Source of the DNA: Cyathus striatus
Lineage: Eukaryota; Basidiomycota; Agaricomycetes; Agaricales; Nidulariaceae
DNA: 64,000 nucleotides
Assembly (NCBI GenBank): GCA_025738555.1
Contig: JAOVFP010000024.1
Coordinates: 310,001 to 374,000, forward strand
Direction of reading: 5' to 3'
A program made the position numbers and the translations under genes. The notes below the pieces were generated by a model. The model did no database searches. It was not told where the DNA came from and saw nothing but the letters and a program-made list of their open reading frames with translations. Shown here piece after piece: positions 1 to 11,811 of this stretch. Position 1 is the stretch's first letter, and every line of letters begins with the position of its first letter.

Positions 1-3000
1 GCCGATATTACCCTCAAATTCATACCTAGTGGATAAAGATTTGCCTCCAACCCCCTTGGATGATACTACGGAGTCCTTGCGGTTACGCCCGTGTCTCGTA
101 GAACAAGGAGTGGATGGAGAACGTGTAAGTTCCGTATCTCAGACGTCTATCGGACTTGTTCCTTCTGTAGATCATGTTCATCGTCCTCAGTCAACTAGTG
201 CCCTTGCGCAAGCAATTCTCGATGTTGGACTACCGCATGCTCTCCCTAGAAATGCATCTTCCTCTTCTGCAGTTAACACCACCTCTTTCACGCTGCCTAC
301 CTCAACCAGTGAGGTTTCCGCATCGTTGTCTCCTAACATTAGGAAGTCCAAGAGTACGCAAATGTTAGGGACGAGGCCTTCCACTCAAACCTCGTTTACA
401 TCGTCTACTAGCAACCGCCGGATACGTGGTTTGTCTTTCGGAACATCGCCTTTCCTACATTCTCCTTCGAGTGACTCAAAGGGGAAAGAAAAGGCTAAGG
501 AGGATTACAACAATCCCGAACCACGACCTGAAAAACAATTATTGAGAAAGACGTCTTTCTGGTCTCGGAAACGATACGTACAGACCTCTGAGATGCCTAC
601 ATCTACCAGCTCGGGGCCTAAGGAGTTATTGTTACCCTTCCTCCCCACTGTACAGCCAGGCTCTCCATTTGACATGCAGCACCTACTGTCATCTCCTTCC
701 GGGGGGGCCGCTGATACAAGATCATTTCATTTTCGAGGGTTGTCACGAAGCCATTCAGCGCGTGAAGGTCGATGTGATGCTGGTCATGTTGTTACCGATG
801 CCATGCCAGGCTCTCAGAAACGACCATCTACAGCTGGGGCGACTGTAGTGCCACGGAAAAATTCTCGAATTCTCTCTCATGGTTCTACTAACACTCCTAA
901 AACGACATCAACCTTTTATGGTGATCGTCCAGCAGTGTTTCCTGGTGAAGAAGCCCGACCATTACCGCAGCGGCAACGGGCTCTTACGACACCGCCACTG
1001 TTGCATCGTCTATCACTTAATGTGTTTCAGTCATCAAACCCTCAGACGAAGCTTCATGTGAATACTTCAGACGCTCCCCAAATAACAACTCTTCCTACCT
1101 CTAAATACATTCCGAAAGTGAATGACGATGAATCACCCGAAGCTTACTTAAATAGGCTTCAGATTTCTGTGACCAAGAAAGAGATACCTGAAATTTTAGC
1201 CTCCAGGTAGTGTCATCTATGCTAACTTCCTGATGCCCACTAACGCAGTTTCACAGTGCAGATTCTGTACACTCAAAAGCGCTCCGAGCGTACATTGGAA
1301 GATTTGATTTTACGGATAATGCTCTCGACATAGCTTTGCGTAAGCTGCTTATGGAAGTTGGTCTGCCCCATGAGACCCAACAAATTGATAGAGTGATAGA
1401 AGCCTTTGCCAGCCATTATGTACACTGCAATCCATCTTTATTTGCTTCTGAGGGTATGTGGTATCATTTTTCGTGTTAATTAGTGCGATTCTGAAGGTCA
1501 CACAGATCACCCATATATCCTTGCTTTTAGTTTGATTATGTTACATACGGATGCTTTCAACAAGTCAAACAAGCATAAAATGTCCAAAGCAGATTACGTC
1601 AAAAATACCCTCTTGCCTGGTATTGCTCAGGAAGTTCTGGAGGTATGAGTCATTCTCCTTGATTTTCTCGTTCTAAACATTTTTTGTACTACAGTATTTA
1701 TATGACAATATCGTCTTTGCGCCGTTTATTTTTATTGAAGAACCTCTGGAAAGCAATGGCCAATCTAGCGCGTCATCTGCATCAGAAAATCGATTATCCA
1801 TATCCATCACCACTCCAATTTCTGCAGTTCCCAGCGGCAACTCGCTATTATCGAGAGCTAACAAAGTAGATCCATATTATCTCATTGGTAATGTGAGTTG
1901 GCCGAAATTTTGCTGTTTGTTAGACTGATGTGCTCGTGCATAGAACTTACTCGATCCACTTCGCGTGACTATGGATGCATGGATGACTGAAGATGACTTA
2001 TATAGTACAAAAGAATGTGCCATGGCGACATGGGATACCTTGAAACCGCATGATACCTTCTATAAAGCAAAGAGGATTCGGCTTGAGCTAACCAGCTCCA
2101 GTTGCACAGCTGCCACAGGCGACGATCTACCTTTCAGGGCTGATTTCTCCAAACGACAAACATTTGCCATGAAAGTCACGAAAATTGGGTTGTTGCAGCG
2201 CAAAGACGATCTTCTGGAAGGTGGAAGAAGGGCATTGAATCGAAAATGGAGAACCTGGACTGTTATACTAGCCGGATTTCAGTTGCTCTTCTTTAGAGAT
2301 ACAACATTGGCAGTGTCACTTTTGTCGACTCAATTATTTTCCTCCGATGGCGAGGATATAATTTCTGGCGATATACTCCATCCAGACGAGCTCGTTTCTG
2401 TCAAGGATTCGATCGCTGTCTTTGATAGGTCCTATCGTAAGGTACTGTGTATCTATTTTATTTATGTATCCCCTCGAGCTTACACTCCGATTTACGCGTA
2501 ATAGCATCCGAATACAATGCGATTTGCTCTTTCCAATGGGAGGCAAATGCTCCTCCAAACCTTGGAAGCAAGAGATATAGATGAATGGATCTCGAAGATT
2601 AATTATGCTAGTACTTTCAAGTCCACTGGTGTTAAGCTGAGGAGTCCGACCATGCCAACCCTGGAGGTCGAGCTTACAGGCGTTGCTGCTGCTACCTCGC
2701 ACCTTCATGACATTCAGAGGAGCCGTTTCGTTACTTCAGTGCGTAGTTCTGGGTCTACGTTCGCTCTAGCAGAAGATCGTACTGCTGAAGAGACGTCAGA
2801 AAATCAAGGGTCTTCATCTGCTCTGGATTTCACTCCATATTCTGGTGCCGACCTGGATCCTAATATTCCCATGGCACCAGAGATTGATGGAGCGGATCAG
2901 CTTAAAGCAACATTTGACCTGGTGAAGGCTGAACTAGCTTCCAATGTCATTGCATCTCCAGAAGATCTACTAGTAACGTCAAGTCAGCGGGATACCATCA

Positions 3001-3803
3001 GCAACCGTACTTTCCTGTTGCATGAAGATTTCTTTTCTACCCGTTCGCAGGTTCTCAAGCATAAAATTGAAGAACTAGAAGCTAAAATTTCTTTTACGCG
3101 ACGTCGACTTGAGGAGGCAATGCAACTCGTTCGCAGTGTATCAGTTTTGACCCCATTCCAGAAATCCACCCGCGATCGCTTATCCAGCACCATGCAAGTC
3201 AAAGCCAACGACATCAGGGGCATTCGTCTAGAGCTTAGCAAATATAGCTGCTACCATAGCATCCTTTCGCATGATCTCAATATAGAGTTTCAAGAGTGGG
3301 ATCGCACGAGGAAGCTTGCATTGAGAGCTGCCAGGGATACATTACACAGACGAACAAGAGATAATACCTCGCGTATGAAGTATACGACTCATGATGATGA
3401 CGAAGTTGGTTCAGTGCCCATGATATCTCAAAATAATACCCCCGACAAGCCCGAATCCTCTACTTGTGGCTCATTTCACTCTGCTCTTGATTTTGGTCCC
3501 GAGTGGCCGTCATCTCATGAATTATCAGGAAACTTTTTGTCAATGCCGCAATTCATGGAGTCCCCTCGACTAAGTACTTCTGAATCAACATCTTCCTTCC
3601 CACTAAGTAATGCGGAAGACCCTCTGCGTGGTTTAAATCCATGCAACTTGTCTGTCGAAGCACTATCAGCTACTGCTTCACCCGCGTGCACAGAAAACTG
3701 CGAGCAAGCAGAAGCCTGGGATGAGACTCGCTACGCACAACGTGTTTCCCTCATTCGGGTTCCTTCTGGTATCTCTCTTCCTGTGCGAGGGAAGATGAAG
3801 TAA
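1..3803 (+). CDS. ARF guanine-nucleotide exchange factor with Sec7 and PH domains (5' partial)
   Basis: Predicted to load GTP onto an ARF-type GTPase at a membrane. The reading frame is open to the left edge, so the true start lies outside the window; an acceptor-like site at 24-29 may begin the first visible exon. The first 1.2 kb encodes a Ser/Thr/Pro-rich, probably disordered region. An intron near 1207-1255 leads into the Sec7 domain: the motif LPHETQQIDRVIEAFA carries the catalytic glutamate finger, and PYILAFSLIMLHTDAFNK is the second conserved Sec7 block. A PH-like domain follows (about 2100-2620), then a helical, coiled-coil-like segment (about 2880-3350) and a Ser-rich tail ending in TAA. 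Sec7, PH, then coiled coil matches the EFA6/PSD group and fungal Yel1/Syt1-like GEFs. The family is secure; the exact subfamily is inferred. Confidence 0.85.
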
Positions 3804-4090
3804 TGAAGCGGTGTAGGTTAATAATTATTGTAACTTATGGATGTTTAATTTATTACCAGGACTGGATATCTGCCATTGTACTATTATTATTAATTATTTG
3901 AAGTTAGCGAAAGTAATAAAAATACTTATAATTCTGACTATAATTATTTGGCTTCCTATTTCAAATTTGTCTGATGACTCTGGATGACTCGATCTAGATT
4001 ATCTTATGTATATATACAGATTACAGAATCGATCGCGCAGCCTACCTTGATCACGGACTTCATAGACTGTCTTAGCTGCATTCCCGGAAA

Positions 4091-6758
4091 TGGTACAGAA
4101 CATTAGGAATGACGAAGGTGTTTTACGGAATGTTGCTTCTCCCGGACAGGAAGCAATGTATGTCTTCAACCTGGTTCTATAATTTACTTTTCACTCACAG
4201 AAGTGCAGTTTACCAAAAGAAGGGGAGAAAAACATTCTCATTACCTCTGCACTCCCTTATTGCAATAACGTACCACATCTCGGTACGTAAGTCATTCATT
4301 ATAACAGACGTCGCTCACGATCATAAAGGAAATATTATTGGAAGTACACTGAGTGCAGATGTTTTTAGCAGGTATGGCCCTTTTTGTGTAACCGCAAGGT
4401 TCTCTCGTCTAATACGACATTGACTGGTAGATATTGTCGTGCGTATGTTCCGGTAAAATTCAATCGCACTTAACATTACATAATTCTCAAAGGAACAAGA
4501 AATATAAGAACGCTTTACGTGTGTGGAACGGACGAATACGGCACTGCGACAGAGACACAGGCCCTGAAAGAAGGAATAACACCCCAAGAATTATGCGACA
4601 AATATTATGCTCTTCATAGTGAAACTTACAAGTGGTTTGAAATTGGGTATGCCCTTTTCAGTGGATGAGCTACTTGACGCCAATACATATTATTTTATAG
4701 CTTCGATCACTTCGGGCGGACTTCTTCACCTTTACATTCACAGTAAGTAAACGCACGCGTGGGTATTGAGATGTGCAAACTAATTGTTCTTAAGAATCTC
4801 TCAGGAAATCTATACAAATCTGAGAAAGAACGAGTATCTCGAAAGGCAGGAGAAAGAGCAAACTTTTTGTGAAGGTTGTCCCAAATTCCTTGCTGACCGC
4901 TATGTGGAAGGAACATGTCCATATTGTGGTTACGAGGAAGCCCGTGGTGATCAATGTGATGGTTGTAGTCGGACTCTCGACGCAATTGAACTGATTAAAC
5001 CCAGATGCCTAATCGATAAAGCACATAAAGTAACAACCAGGACTTCGGCGCATATGTATTTGCGTTTAAATGCAATCCAACCGGACACTGAGAATTGGAT
5101 ACGACATTCGTGGAAGGAAGGCCGATGGTCTCCGAATTCCGTTATAAATGGCGATGGCGACATCATCGACTCCCGGCTGAAGAAAGGACTGCTTCCCACA
5201 CCGCTAACAAGAGACCTCAAATGGGGTGTTCCCGTTCCTACTGAACGAAACGAGGATGAAATGGCTAAGAAGGTTCTTTGTATGTTCACCATTTACTAAG
5301 TTGTCCATTCACATTCACAATCCCGTTTTGTAGATGTTTGGGTAAGAACTACCACACGCACCCTGTATGGCTATCTAACTTTTTGTAGTTTGATGCTCCC
5401 ATTGGCTATCCAAGTATCACTGCAAATTATACAGCAGAGTGGAAAAGATGGTGGTTCAACCCTAAAGATGTCAAACTTTATCAGTTCATGGGGAAGGATA
5501 ATGTTTATTTCCACACTGTCTATTGGCCATCTGTACAGATTGGTGATGGCCGCAACTGGACTATGCTTCATCACCTTTCTACCACTGGTATGCAACATTA
5601 AAGCTCTCGCGTGAGGTGACACTTACTATCTTTTAGAGTATCTAAACTATGAAGGAGGTAAATTTTCGAAGAGTAAAAATCGTGGAGTATTTGGTCCGGC
5701 AGCCAGGGAAACAGGCATACCAGTATCTGTATGGCGTTATTATCTTCTTTCGACGCGTCCAGAAACAGCGGACGCCATGTTTTCGTGGTCTGACTGTGTG
5801 AGTACACCGAATATTCCGGGGGTCTCACAATTTACTTACTTATTACATTGCATATTAAAGATTGCTGCAAATAACAACGTTTTATTAAACAAGTGAGTTT
5901 ATACACCGACTCCGATTTATCCCTTCTCACCTGTGGAATAACAATAGCTTCGGAAATTTCGTAAATCGTGCTCTCAAATTCGTAGCATCACAGTATAATG
6001 GAGTTGTGCCAGATAGCGGAGATCCGCCTGGTCCAGTTTCTCCCAATGATGCGCACGATACCGAGTTCATCGCAGCTGTAAATAACCTTTTGAAGGATTA
6101 CATCGATGCTATGGATGCGGTTAAGCTCCGTCTCGGCTTGCAGACCGTAATGCTTCTTTCGATTCAAGGGAATCACTATCTGCAATCTTCTGGACTTAAC
6201 AAAGCGTTAATGCTAGAACATCCAAAGCGCTGCGCTCAAGTCATCTCTCGTGCAATAAATCTCATTTATACGCTATCCGTTCTTATTTATCCATTCATGC
6301 CATCTACTTCGGATTCGATTCTCGTTCAACTTAATGCACCGGCTCGAACTGTCCCAGAAGTATTCTCCAATGACATTCTTCCTGGACATGCTATTGGCAA
6401 GCCGGAGCATTTATTCAAGAAAATTGACGAAAGCATGGCTGAAACTTGGAGGGCCAAGTTTGGAGGTGCTGAGGGGGCTACAGTTCTTACAATTGATCCA
6501 TTGAAAGCCGAACCTGGCAAGTCAAAGAAGGGGGCAGGAGGAAAGAAGGCTTCTGGTAAGGTGGACGTTATTCCTGATGGTCCAAGGTCCGAGGTAGCCC
6601 TTGCGCTGGAAGGGCAGATAGAAGAGCAAGGAAAGTTGATACGACAACTTAAAGCGGAGGCGCCGAAAACGCTTAAGTTGAATACGCAGATAAACGAAAA
6701 TGTAGAAATCCTCAAGAAATTGAAGGCAGACTTGATGGCTGAGCTCCAAAAGTCTTAG
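4091..6758 (+). CDS. MES1: Cytosolic methionyl-tRNA synthetase
   Basis: Charges tRNA-Met with methionine in the cytosol. Class I synthetase signatures are present: the HIGH-type motif as VPHLGN and the KMSKS-type loop as FSKSKNRG, with the cysteine-rich connective insertion ([17 protein letters not shown]) between them. Blocks such as [20 protein letters not shown] and NWTMLHHL are almost invariant in eukaryotic MetRS. At least six short introns are needed to keep frame; one near 4159-4208 joins the start exon to the catalytic core. The ATG at 4091 leaves only about 23 residues before the core, so the GST-like N-terminal domain of yeast and human enzymes is missing. The C-terminus has a Lys/Gly-rich linker and a WHEP-like helical hairpin ([17 protein letters not shown]), as in animal MetRS. 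A missed upstream exon cannot be excluded. Confidence 0.95.
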
Positions 6759-7030
6759 ATTCTATGCGTACGAGTTGCGATATGTATGTAGCGTAAATTG
6801 TTAAATTTGGAAGGCAATCAATCTTGTAGCTGGCATATCGTTTTTGCAGCGCCCGAAGTTCATAACATTACAAGAAATAAATGGTGCTCTCATAGGGTAC
6901 GTCGAGATTCGGCTGATAATATTTCGGTAGTCGTTTGTTGGATTCAACAAAAGGTGATGGTAACTCATTCTGGTCATTTTTTTCATGAACATTCATGTTA
7001 TCATGTGCAACGATATCAAAAGGCGTAAGT
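6759..7030. other. Intergenic gap between convergent genes
   Basis: Separates the 3' ends of the methionyl-tRNA synthetase and RPB8 genes. It is AT-rich, and I see no coding potential or RNA gene in it. Confidence 0.6.
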
Positions 7031-7685
7031 TTATTTTCTCATGAGAAGATAGACTGGATCTCCCAGGACAATATTCGTCATGTGTCGAAAGGATCCAGTG
7101 AGAGACATTAGAAGTCCGCCAAAGGATGCATAGGCTGTACTGTTATATAAAAAGGTCAGCATAGCTTCCGCCATGTGAGTGAGTCGAATGCACGCACACG
7201 ATTTCAGCAGTTCCTCCGTCAAATTTGTAAACCTTTGAAATGGTCAACGATGATCCAGAAAACTGTTAACATTGCGTATTACCTTCCCATACATAACATA
7301 GTCATAATCATCTTCCAACCCTCGACGACCCTTTCCGTCCGGTCTCCACACATCGCGATCCTTCTCCTCCGTATCATCTGCGGGAGCATCTGAACTTCTA
7401 CCGGGTGCAGTCGCTTCCCTAGCAAGCGAAGACGCCAATGCTAATGCAAAACTTTGTTCTTCTTTAAGAGGAAACAACTCTACATTGTAATCTAACGTCA
7501 GATCCATGTCATAGTTTTTCGAATGGGCGTAAAGTCGGGAGACTGAACGAGAAGAGGTCAGTCAGCACGACAGAATAGTTAGTAGTCACTAAAGCCAAAC
7601 CTCTGTCAAATTTTTTGCCCTCCTTGTCGACTGCACTTATTGTGAATATATCATCGAAAACAATATTTGAGGCTGCGGAAGTCAT
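7031..7685 (-). CDS. RPB8: RNA polymerases I, II and III shared subunit Rpb8 (RPABC3)
   Basis: A small OB-fold subunit common to all three nuclear RNA polymerases. The start is the ATG whose complement lies at 7683-7685 and encodes MTSAASNIVFDDIF, matching the conserved Rpb8 N-terminus (FDDIF). Three introns are inferred: about 7543-7600, one after the GLEDDYDYVMYGK block, and one whose removal joins TAEI to VTAYASFGGLLM. The spliced product is about 160 residues (yeast Rpb8 is 146) and ends YLLMRK; Rpb8 proteins typically end YLLIRR. Conserved blocks LTLDYNVELFP, DYDYVMYG and SFGGLLM are all present. It is divergent from the hydrolase gene, whose start lies about 126 bp away, so the two probably share a promoter. 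Confidence 0.95.
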
Positions 7686-7811
7686 GGTTCGGAGCAAAGA
7701 TCGTACATCAATATTTATAAGATACACATTATTTAGTACCATACAATGATACACTTACAGCATAAGCGCTTGGACTATCACCTCGAGATCAATTCGAAAT
7801 TATCGTCATCA

Positions 7812-8593
7812 ATGTACTCTTTTTTTACTCGACATTTTCGCCATGCATACAAACTGTCTACGGCTCGGTATGGACTATTCCACTTGTCTTCCACAGCTTG
7901 CTTTGTTCGGCCCCCATCCAAATTTGCCCCAAGGGAGGCCCCCACACCATTGTTATTTGTCTCGTCCGAGTCTTGGGACAAAGAGTCTGCTAAAGAGTAA
8001 GTCATTTCAGAATGCCGTCTCTATTTTCTACATGTATACACATTAACCCCTATAATTTTAGAATGAAGGATATATCAGCCATGATGTCGGAGAAAGGCTT
8101 TACCTGCATTGAGACAGATCTGGCCGTCTCGTACCAACACGTGCGACCTACTGAGATGATGAAAGAGTTCGAGGCAGGTAAGTATATATATTAAAACAAT
8201 TAAGAATTTAATAATGAGACTTCGTCAGAACTATCGTCCACAATGAGGCTATCAATGATACCGTTTCCTCCTGTTATATTTGCTCGGTCTGCGGGAGGGT
8301 TAATTGCTCAGCAATATGTATCGTCTCACCCGGCTTCCGGACTAATTCTCATATCTCCTCCAATATCTAATGCTGCTCTAACCGGTGATCTTCTTCCTTC
8401 AGATTTAGCAGAGTTCGACTTCGAGCCTAAGTTCCCCATTGCAATTGTGGCTACTACGGAGGAGATGAAATCTTTGCAGCAACGCAACAGACTCTGTCAA
8501 GATGCCAATGTTGACAGAATTGTCGTTGAATCACTTGATGCGCATGAAATACTTCCGAAGGTCGAGGAATGGCTTGACTTCAAGGGAATATAA
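7812..8593 (+). CDS. Alpha/beta-hydrolase-like protein, probably mitochondrial
   Basis: Three exons with introns near 7999-8062 and 8177-8227, both with clear GTAAGT donors. The start at 7812 gives a basic/aromatic N-terminus (MYSFFTRHFRHAYK) resembling a mitochondrial targeting peptide; an in-frame ATG also exists at 7746. Later parts have the hydrolase layout: a strand before the nucleophile elbow, helix GLIAQQYVSSHPA, then GLILISPP, and a late DAHEILPKVEEWL with a candidate catalytic histidine. The elbow reads ARSAGG rather than GxSxG, so the serine is kept but the first glycine is alanine. The predicted protein is short (about 230 residues), suggesting a small or degenerate hydrolase. The substrate is unknown. 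Confidence 0.75.
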
Positions 8594-8752
8594 CAGCCAT
8601 CAGTACCACTAGGAATACAATAATGATCGTCATTATAAACGCTGAGTATATTTAAGCACCAAATAACAAATACAGTAAATGACATTGCATGTACATGCGA
8701 CCTGGGTTTGACCTGGGTATATTATATTTTCCATGATAACCCCCTCTCGGAT

Positions 8753-9867
8753 TCATAGATCACGATCCTCTGATCCCTTTTTGATTTCTTCCTTAACTTC
8801 CGTGACGCTTGCTAAGCCAGGTAGAACGACCTTCCAAGTAGCTCGAGCTGCAAGCACACGGCGCACTTGATGTTGAATAAGCTCGTGCAACTTCGGTACA
8901 TTGGCTAATTTCGCTCTACTACCCATAAGTGACGTGGTTGTGAGATTGAGGACAAAGTTTGGTGAAATACGGAGAGTAAGGACCGGAGCCGGTGAATCGG
9001 TCGCAGGAGGTGCGATTGTGATCTAAAACCATATTATAATGATCGAGAACTTCAAAGCACAAAGAATGTAAACATACTGAAGACTTGAAATGCGAAAGAG
9101 ATATCGTCAATGAGATAGGAAGCCGGGCAAAAGACGCCATTGGATAATTAAATAAATATGACGTTGAGAGAGATATCGATAATGTATCTGTATAAATAGC
9201 GTCGACTTCAATTTCCTAGGAGGCAGCGAATTTAAAAGACAGTCAAAATAAGTTACAACAAAATAGCTCGACCATACACACAGATGGGTGACCATGTCTG
9301 TCTATAACCCGGGCATTGAAAAGTGATGGGGCAGATACGCCCAAATCTACTGAGTTTATCGTAATGTGATCCTGAAAAATAATGTAGCACGAACTCAAAG
9401 TTAAGAGGATAAATGTACCATGAATCCTGCTGGTCGTATTTTGTTAGCATAATCTTCTATTCGTTTGCGTGCAATCTCATCTCCTTGAAGCCCAGACAAA
9501 TCGTCGCGAAGTTTCGAACGATACACGTTAGCGATCTATTGCCATAAAAAGTATATAAGACGCGATACGCGACGGACGAAGCGCGGTAAAGAACCTGTCG
9601 AAATAATACATTAAACCATTCTGCGGACTCCCCGGGTCTATCTGGAAGTTGGTCGACTAGAGGAATAGTTTGTACAGTGCGTTTCCTGAGCAGGACATCA
9701 CTCTCGACACGAGGATGGTAGGATGAGGTTTCGAAAGGATATTGAGTAGAGTCGAGGAAGAGATACTTGAGGACAATGCCGAGAAGAACGATGATAGAAA
9801 GCTGGCCGAGAACAAGACCTTGGGTGAAGGTTGGTTGCAGAGAAAATATATAGCTATTCGGAGACAT
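8753..9867 (-). CDS. MMM1: Maintenance of mitochondrial morphology protein 1 (ERMES subunit, SMP domain)
   Basis: The ER-anchored subunit of the ER-mitochondria encounter structure, which moves phospholipid between the two membranes. The N-terminus (start 9867) has a short lumenal stretch and one membrane segment around GQLSIIVLLGIVLKYLF. The SMP lipid-transfer domain follows with hallmark blocks ESAEWFNVLFRQ, YANKIRPAGF, VDAIYTDTLSISLSTSYLFNYP, FARLPISLTISLS and TSLMGSRAKLANVPKLHELI. The C-terminus reads WKVVLPGLASVTEVKEEIKK then TGA. Four introns are inferred, all in the usual 45-65 nt range. Open frames extend upstream of 9867 without a better ATG. It is divergent from the tubulin-tyrosine-ligase-like gene, about 195 bp away. 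Confidence 0.95.
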
Positions 9868-10061
9868 GAGCCAGAGCCCAGTGCGACTACGTAGTACGGG
9901 AGGAGGAGAGGAATAAATCTTCCCCACTTCACGTGGCTCGAGAGTTGTGAGTCCTCGTGACGCACTGGCATCTGATTTACATAGATCTTGTCACGTCACG
10001 GTCACGTAGGATATCTTATCAGTTGAATTTAAATTAAATAAAGGCTCCCAACATAAGCACT

Positions 10062-11682
10062 ATGTCACCAGATTCCCCTTCCCTCACCATCTTACTTTCC
10101 TGGCCGTCCGCTCCTTTCACATCCTCCTCGTACATCATGCACTGTGCCCCTTTCCCTTGCACGCTCAACTCGTGTCTAGCTTACCCAATGCGCTCTCTGA
10201 TGCTCTGCCTACCAGCCCCTCCCGGTTTCTCCTCCAGTGGTCAACATACGATCACATAGACCACGAACTCACACACTTCTGCAGGAAGAACGTTCTTTCG
10301 TCATCTTACACTTTTCGTAAAGCATTGATTCGCAAACATTTCTTGTCTCGTCTCATCCATTCTTACGTTACGAAGCATCCATCTGCCTCTCTCGCTCGAG
10401 CTGCTCCAAAAACATTTGAAGTAGAAATATCCTTCGCAGATGAGCTTGACGAGATGTGGACAGATGAACTTTGGGAACTTGGTGAATCACTCGAAGATGG
10501 TAGTAGTACTTGGTGGATATTAAAACCGTACGTACCCTTCCTTACACCACATAGCCCCTTCTCATTGGACCTTCTACCAAGCGGAATGGCAGATCGAGGG
10601 ATGGGAATAAGGCTATTCAACAGTAAAGAGGGACTCCATAACATATTTGAAGAGTTTGAACAAGAAGATGATCAAGAAGAGTCGTCGGACCAAGAACGAG
10701 ACGATCACGAGGCCACGGCAGTAGTCACTTCCCAGCTCCGTCACTTTGTGATACAGGTTCATCATAAATGTAGTACCGTAATATTTAGATGTTCAATTCT
10801 TTTTTACAGGAATATATCTTGAGTCCCTTGTTAGTGGATCCTGCGCAAATTCCCATCAACGGTCAACCTACTCCGGGGACTCTGTTAGGGTATAAGGTCA
10901 GCCGATCAAAACTACATATCACTAGTTTATACCCCATAGGTTACTCACTTTTATTACCAACAGTTCCACCTGAGGGTATATTGTGTAGCTTCTGGGGCCA
11001 TTCAACTCTTCCTCTATGATCGCATCTTGGCGTTATTCTCTTCATCTCCGTACATTAATCCAAATGTACAGAACAAGACGCGACAGGACTTCATTGACCT
11101 GACCCCGCATCTAACCAATACCTCGTTGCAAACGCACCGGGGGGAGGAAGGAGTACGTCTCCTTGAAGAGCTGATCGGATGCCGGATTTTATATTCGGGT
11201 GGGGATGAAGAGCGTATATTCACACGAGAGGATATGACATTTATAAGGGGCCAGATGGTGGACATTCTCACCGAAACTTTCCAAGCGGCTCTGCAAAATC
11301 CAGTTCATTTTCAGGTAAGTTGCAGTCATTACACGTTGACTGATCGCTTTTAGCTCTCATATCTATGTTTTAGCCACTGCCGAATGCTTTCGAACTTTAT
11401 GGGGTGGACTTTCTAATTGATTACGATCCATTATCAACAACTTATTTTCAAACAAAAATTTTGGAAATTAACGCCGAGCCCGCCATTGAACTTACTGGGC
11501 CACGACTTTCATGGATATTGGAGGATTTATTTGCATCTATTAAAAGGGTGTGCGTTGACCCATTCCTTCGAAACGCTGGGCTGCTGCCGGATGCTGATCT
11601 CGATACTCCCCCATGGGCAGTCGGAGAGACACGACATCATTTGGTAAAGTGTATGGAAGAAGCAATACGAAGTCTGGATTAG
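10062..11682 (+). CDS. Tubulin-tyrosine ligase family (ATP-grasp) protein
   Basis: A TTL-fold protein of the fungal Pby1/TTL type. The start ATG at 10062 is followed by an intron of about 50 nt (near 10131-10180) that restores frame into SLPNALSDALP. Recognisable TTL blocks are SYTFRKALIRKHFL, WWILKPGMADRGMGIRLF (ATP-grasp nucleotide-binding region), FVIQEYI, YCVASGAIQLFLYDRILA and YGVDFLIDYD...ILEINAEPAIELTGPR. Introns near 10531-10576, 10760-10809 and 10896-10963 join these in frame. Yeast Pby1 carries an N-terminal SurE-like domain, which is absent here. True TTLs add tyrosine to detyrosinated alpha-tubulin, but substrate specificity of the fungal group is uncertain, so ligation of tubulin is only an inference. 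Confidence 0.88.
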
Positions 11683-11811
11683 ATAGGATATTTGTATATG
11701 TTTTGTATCGGGTGCATTGGGAGTAATATGACACAAACGTAAATAAAAAATGTATCGGCTGTATCATTCACTTCAAAGTTCAAACGTCTAGTTTGAATCT
11801 GTACTTTTGAA

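Noticed and set aside
6326..6749. Minus-strand open frames opposite the methionyl-tRNA synthetase 3' end
   Set aside because: The plus strand encodes clearly conserved MetRS sequence; the opposite frames have no recognisable content.
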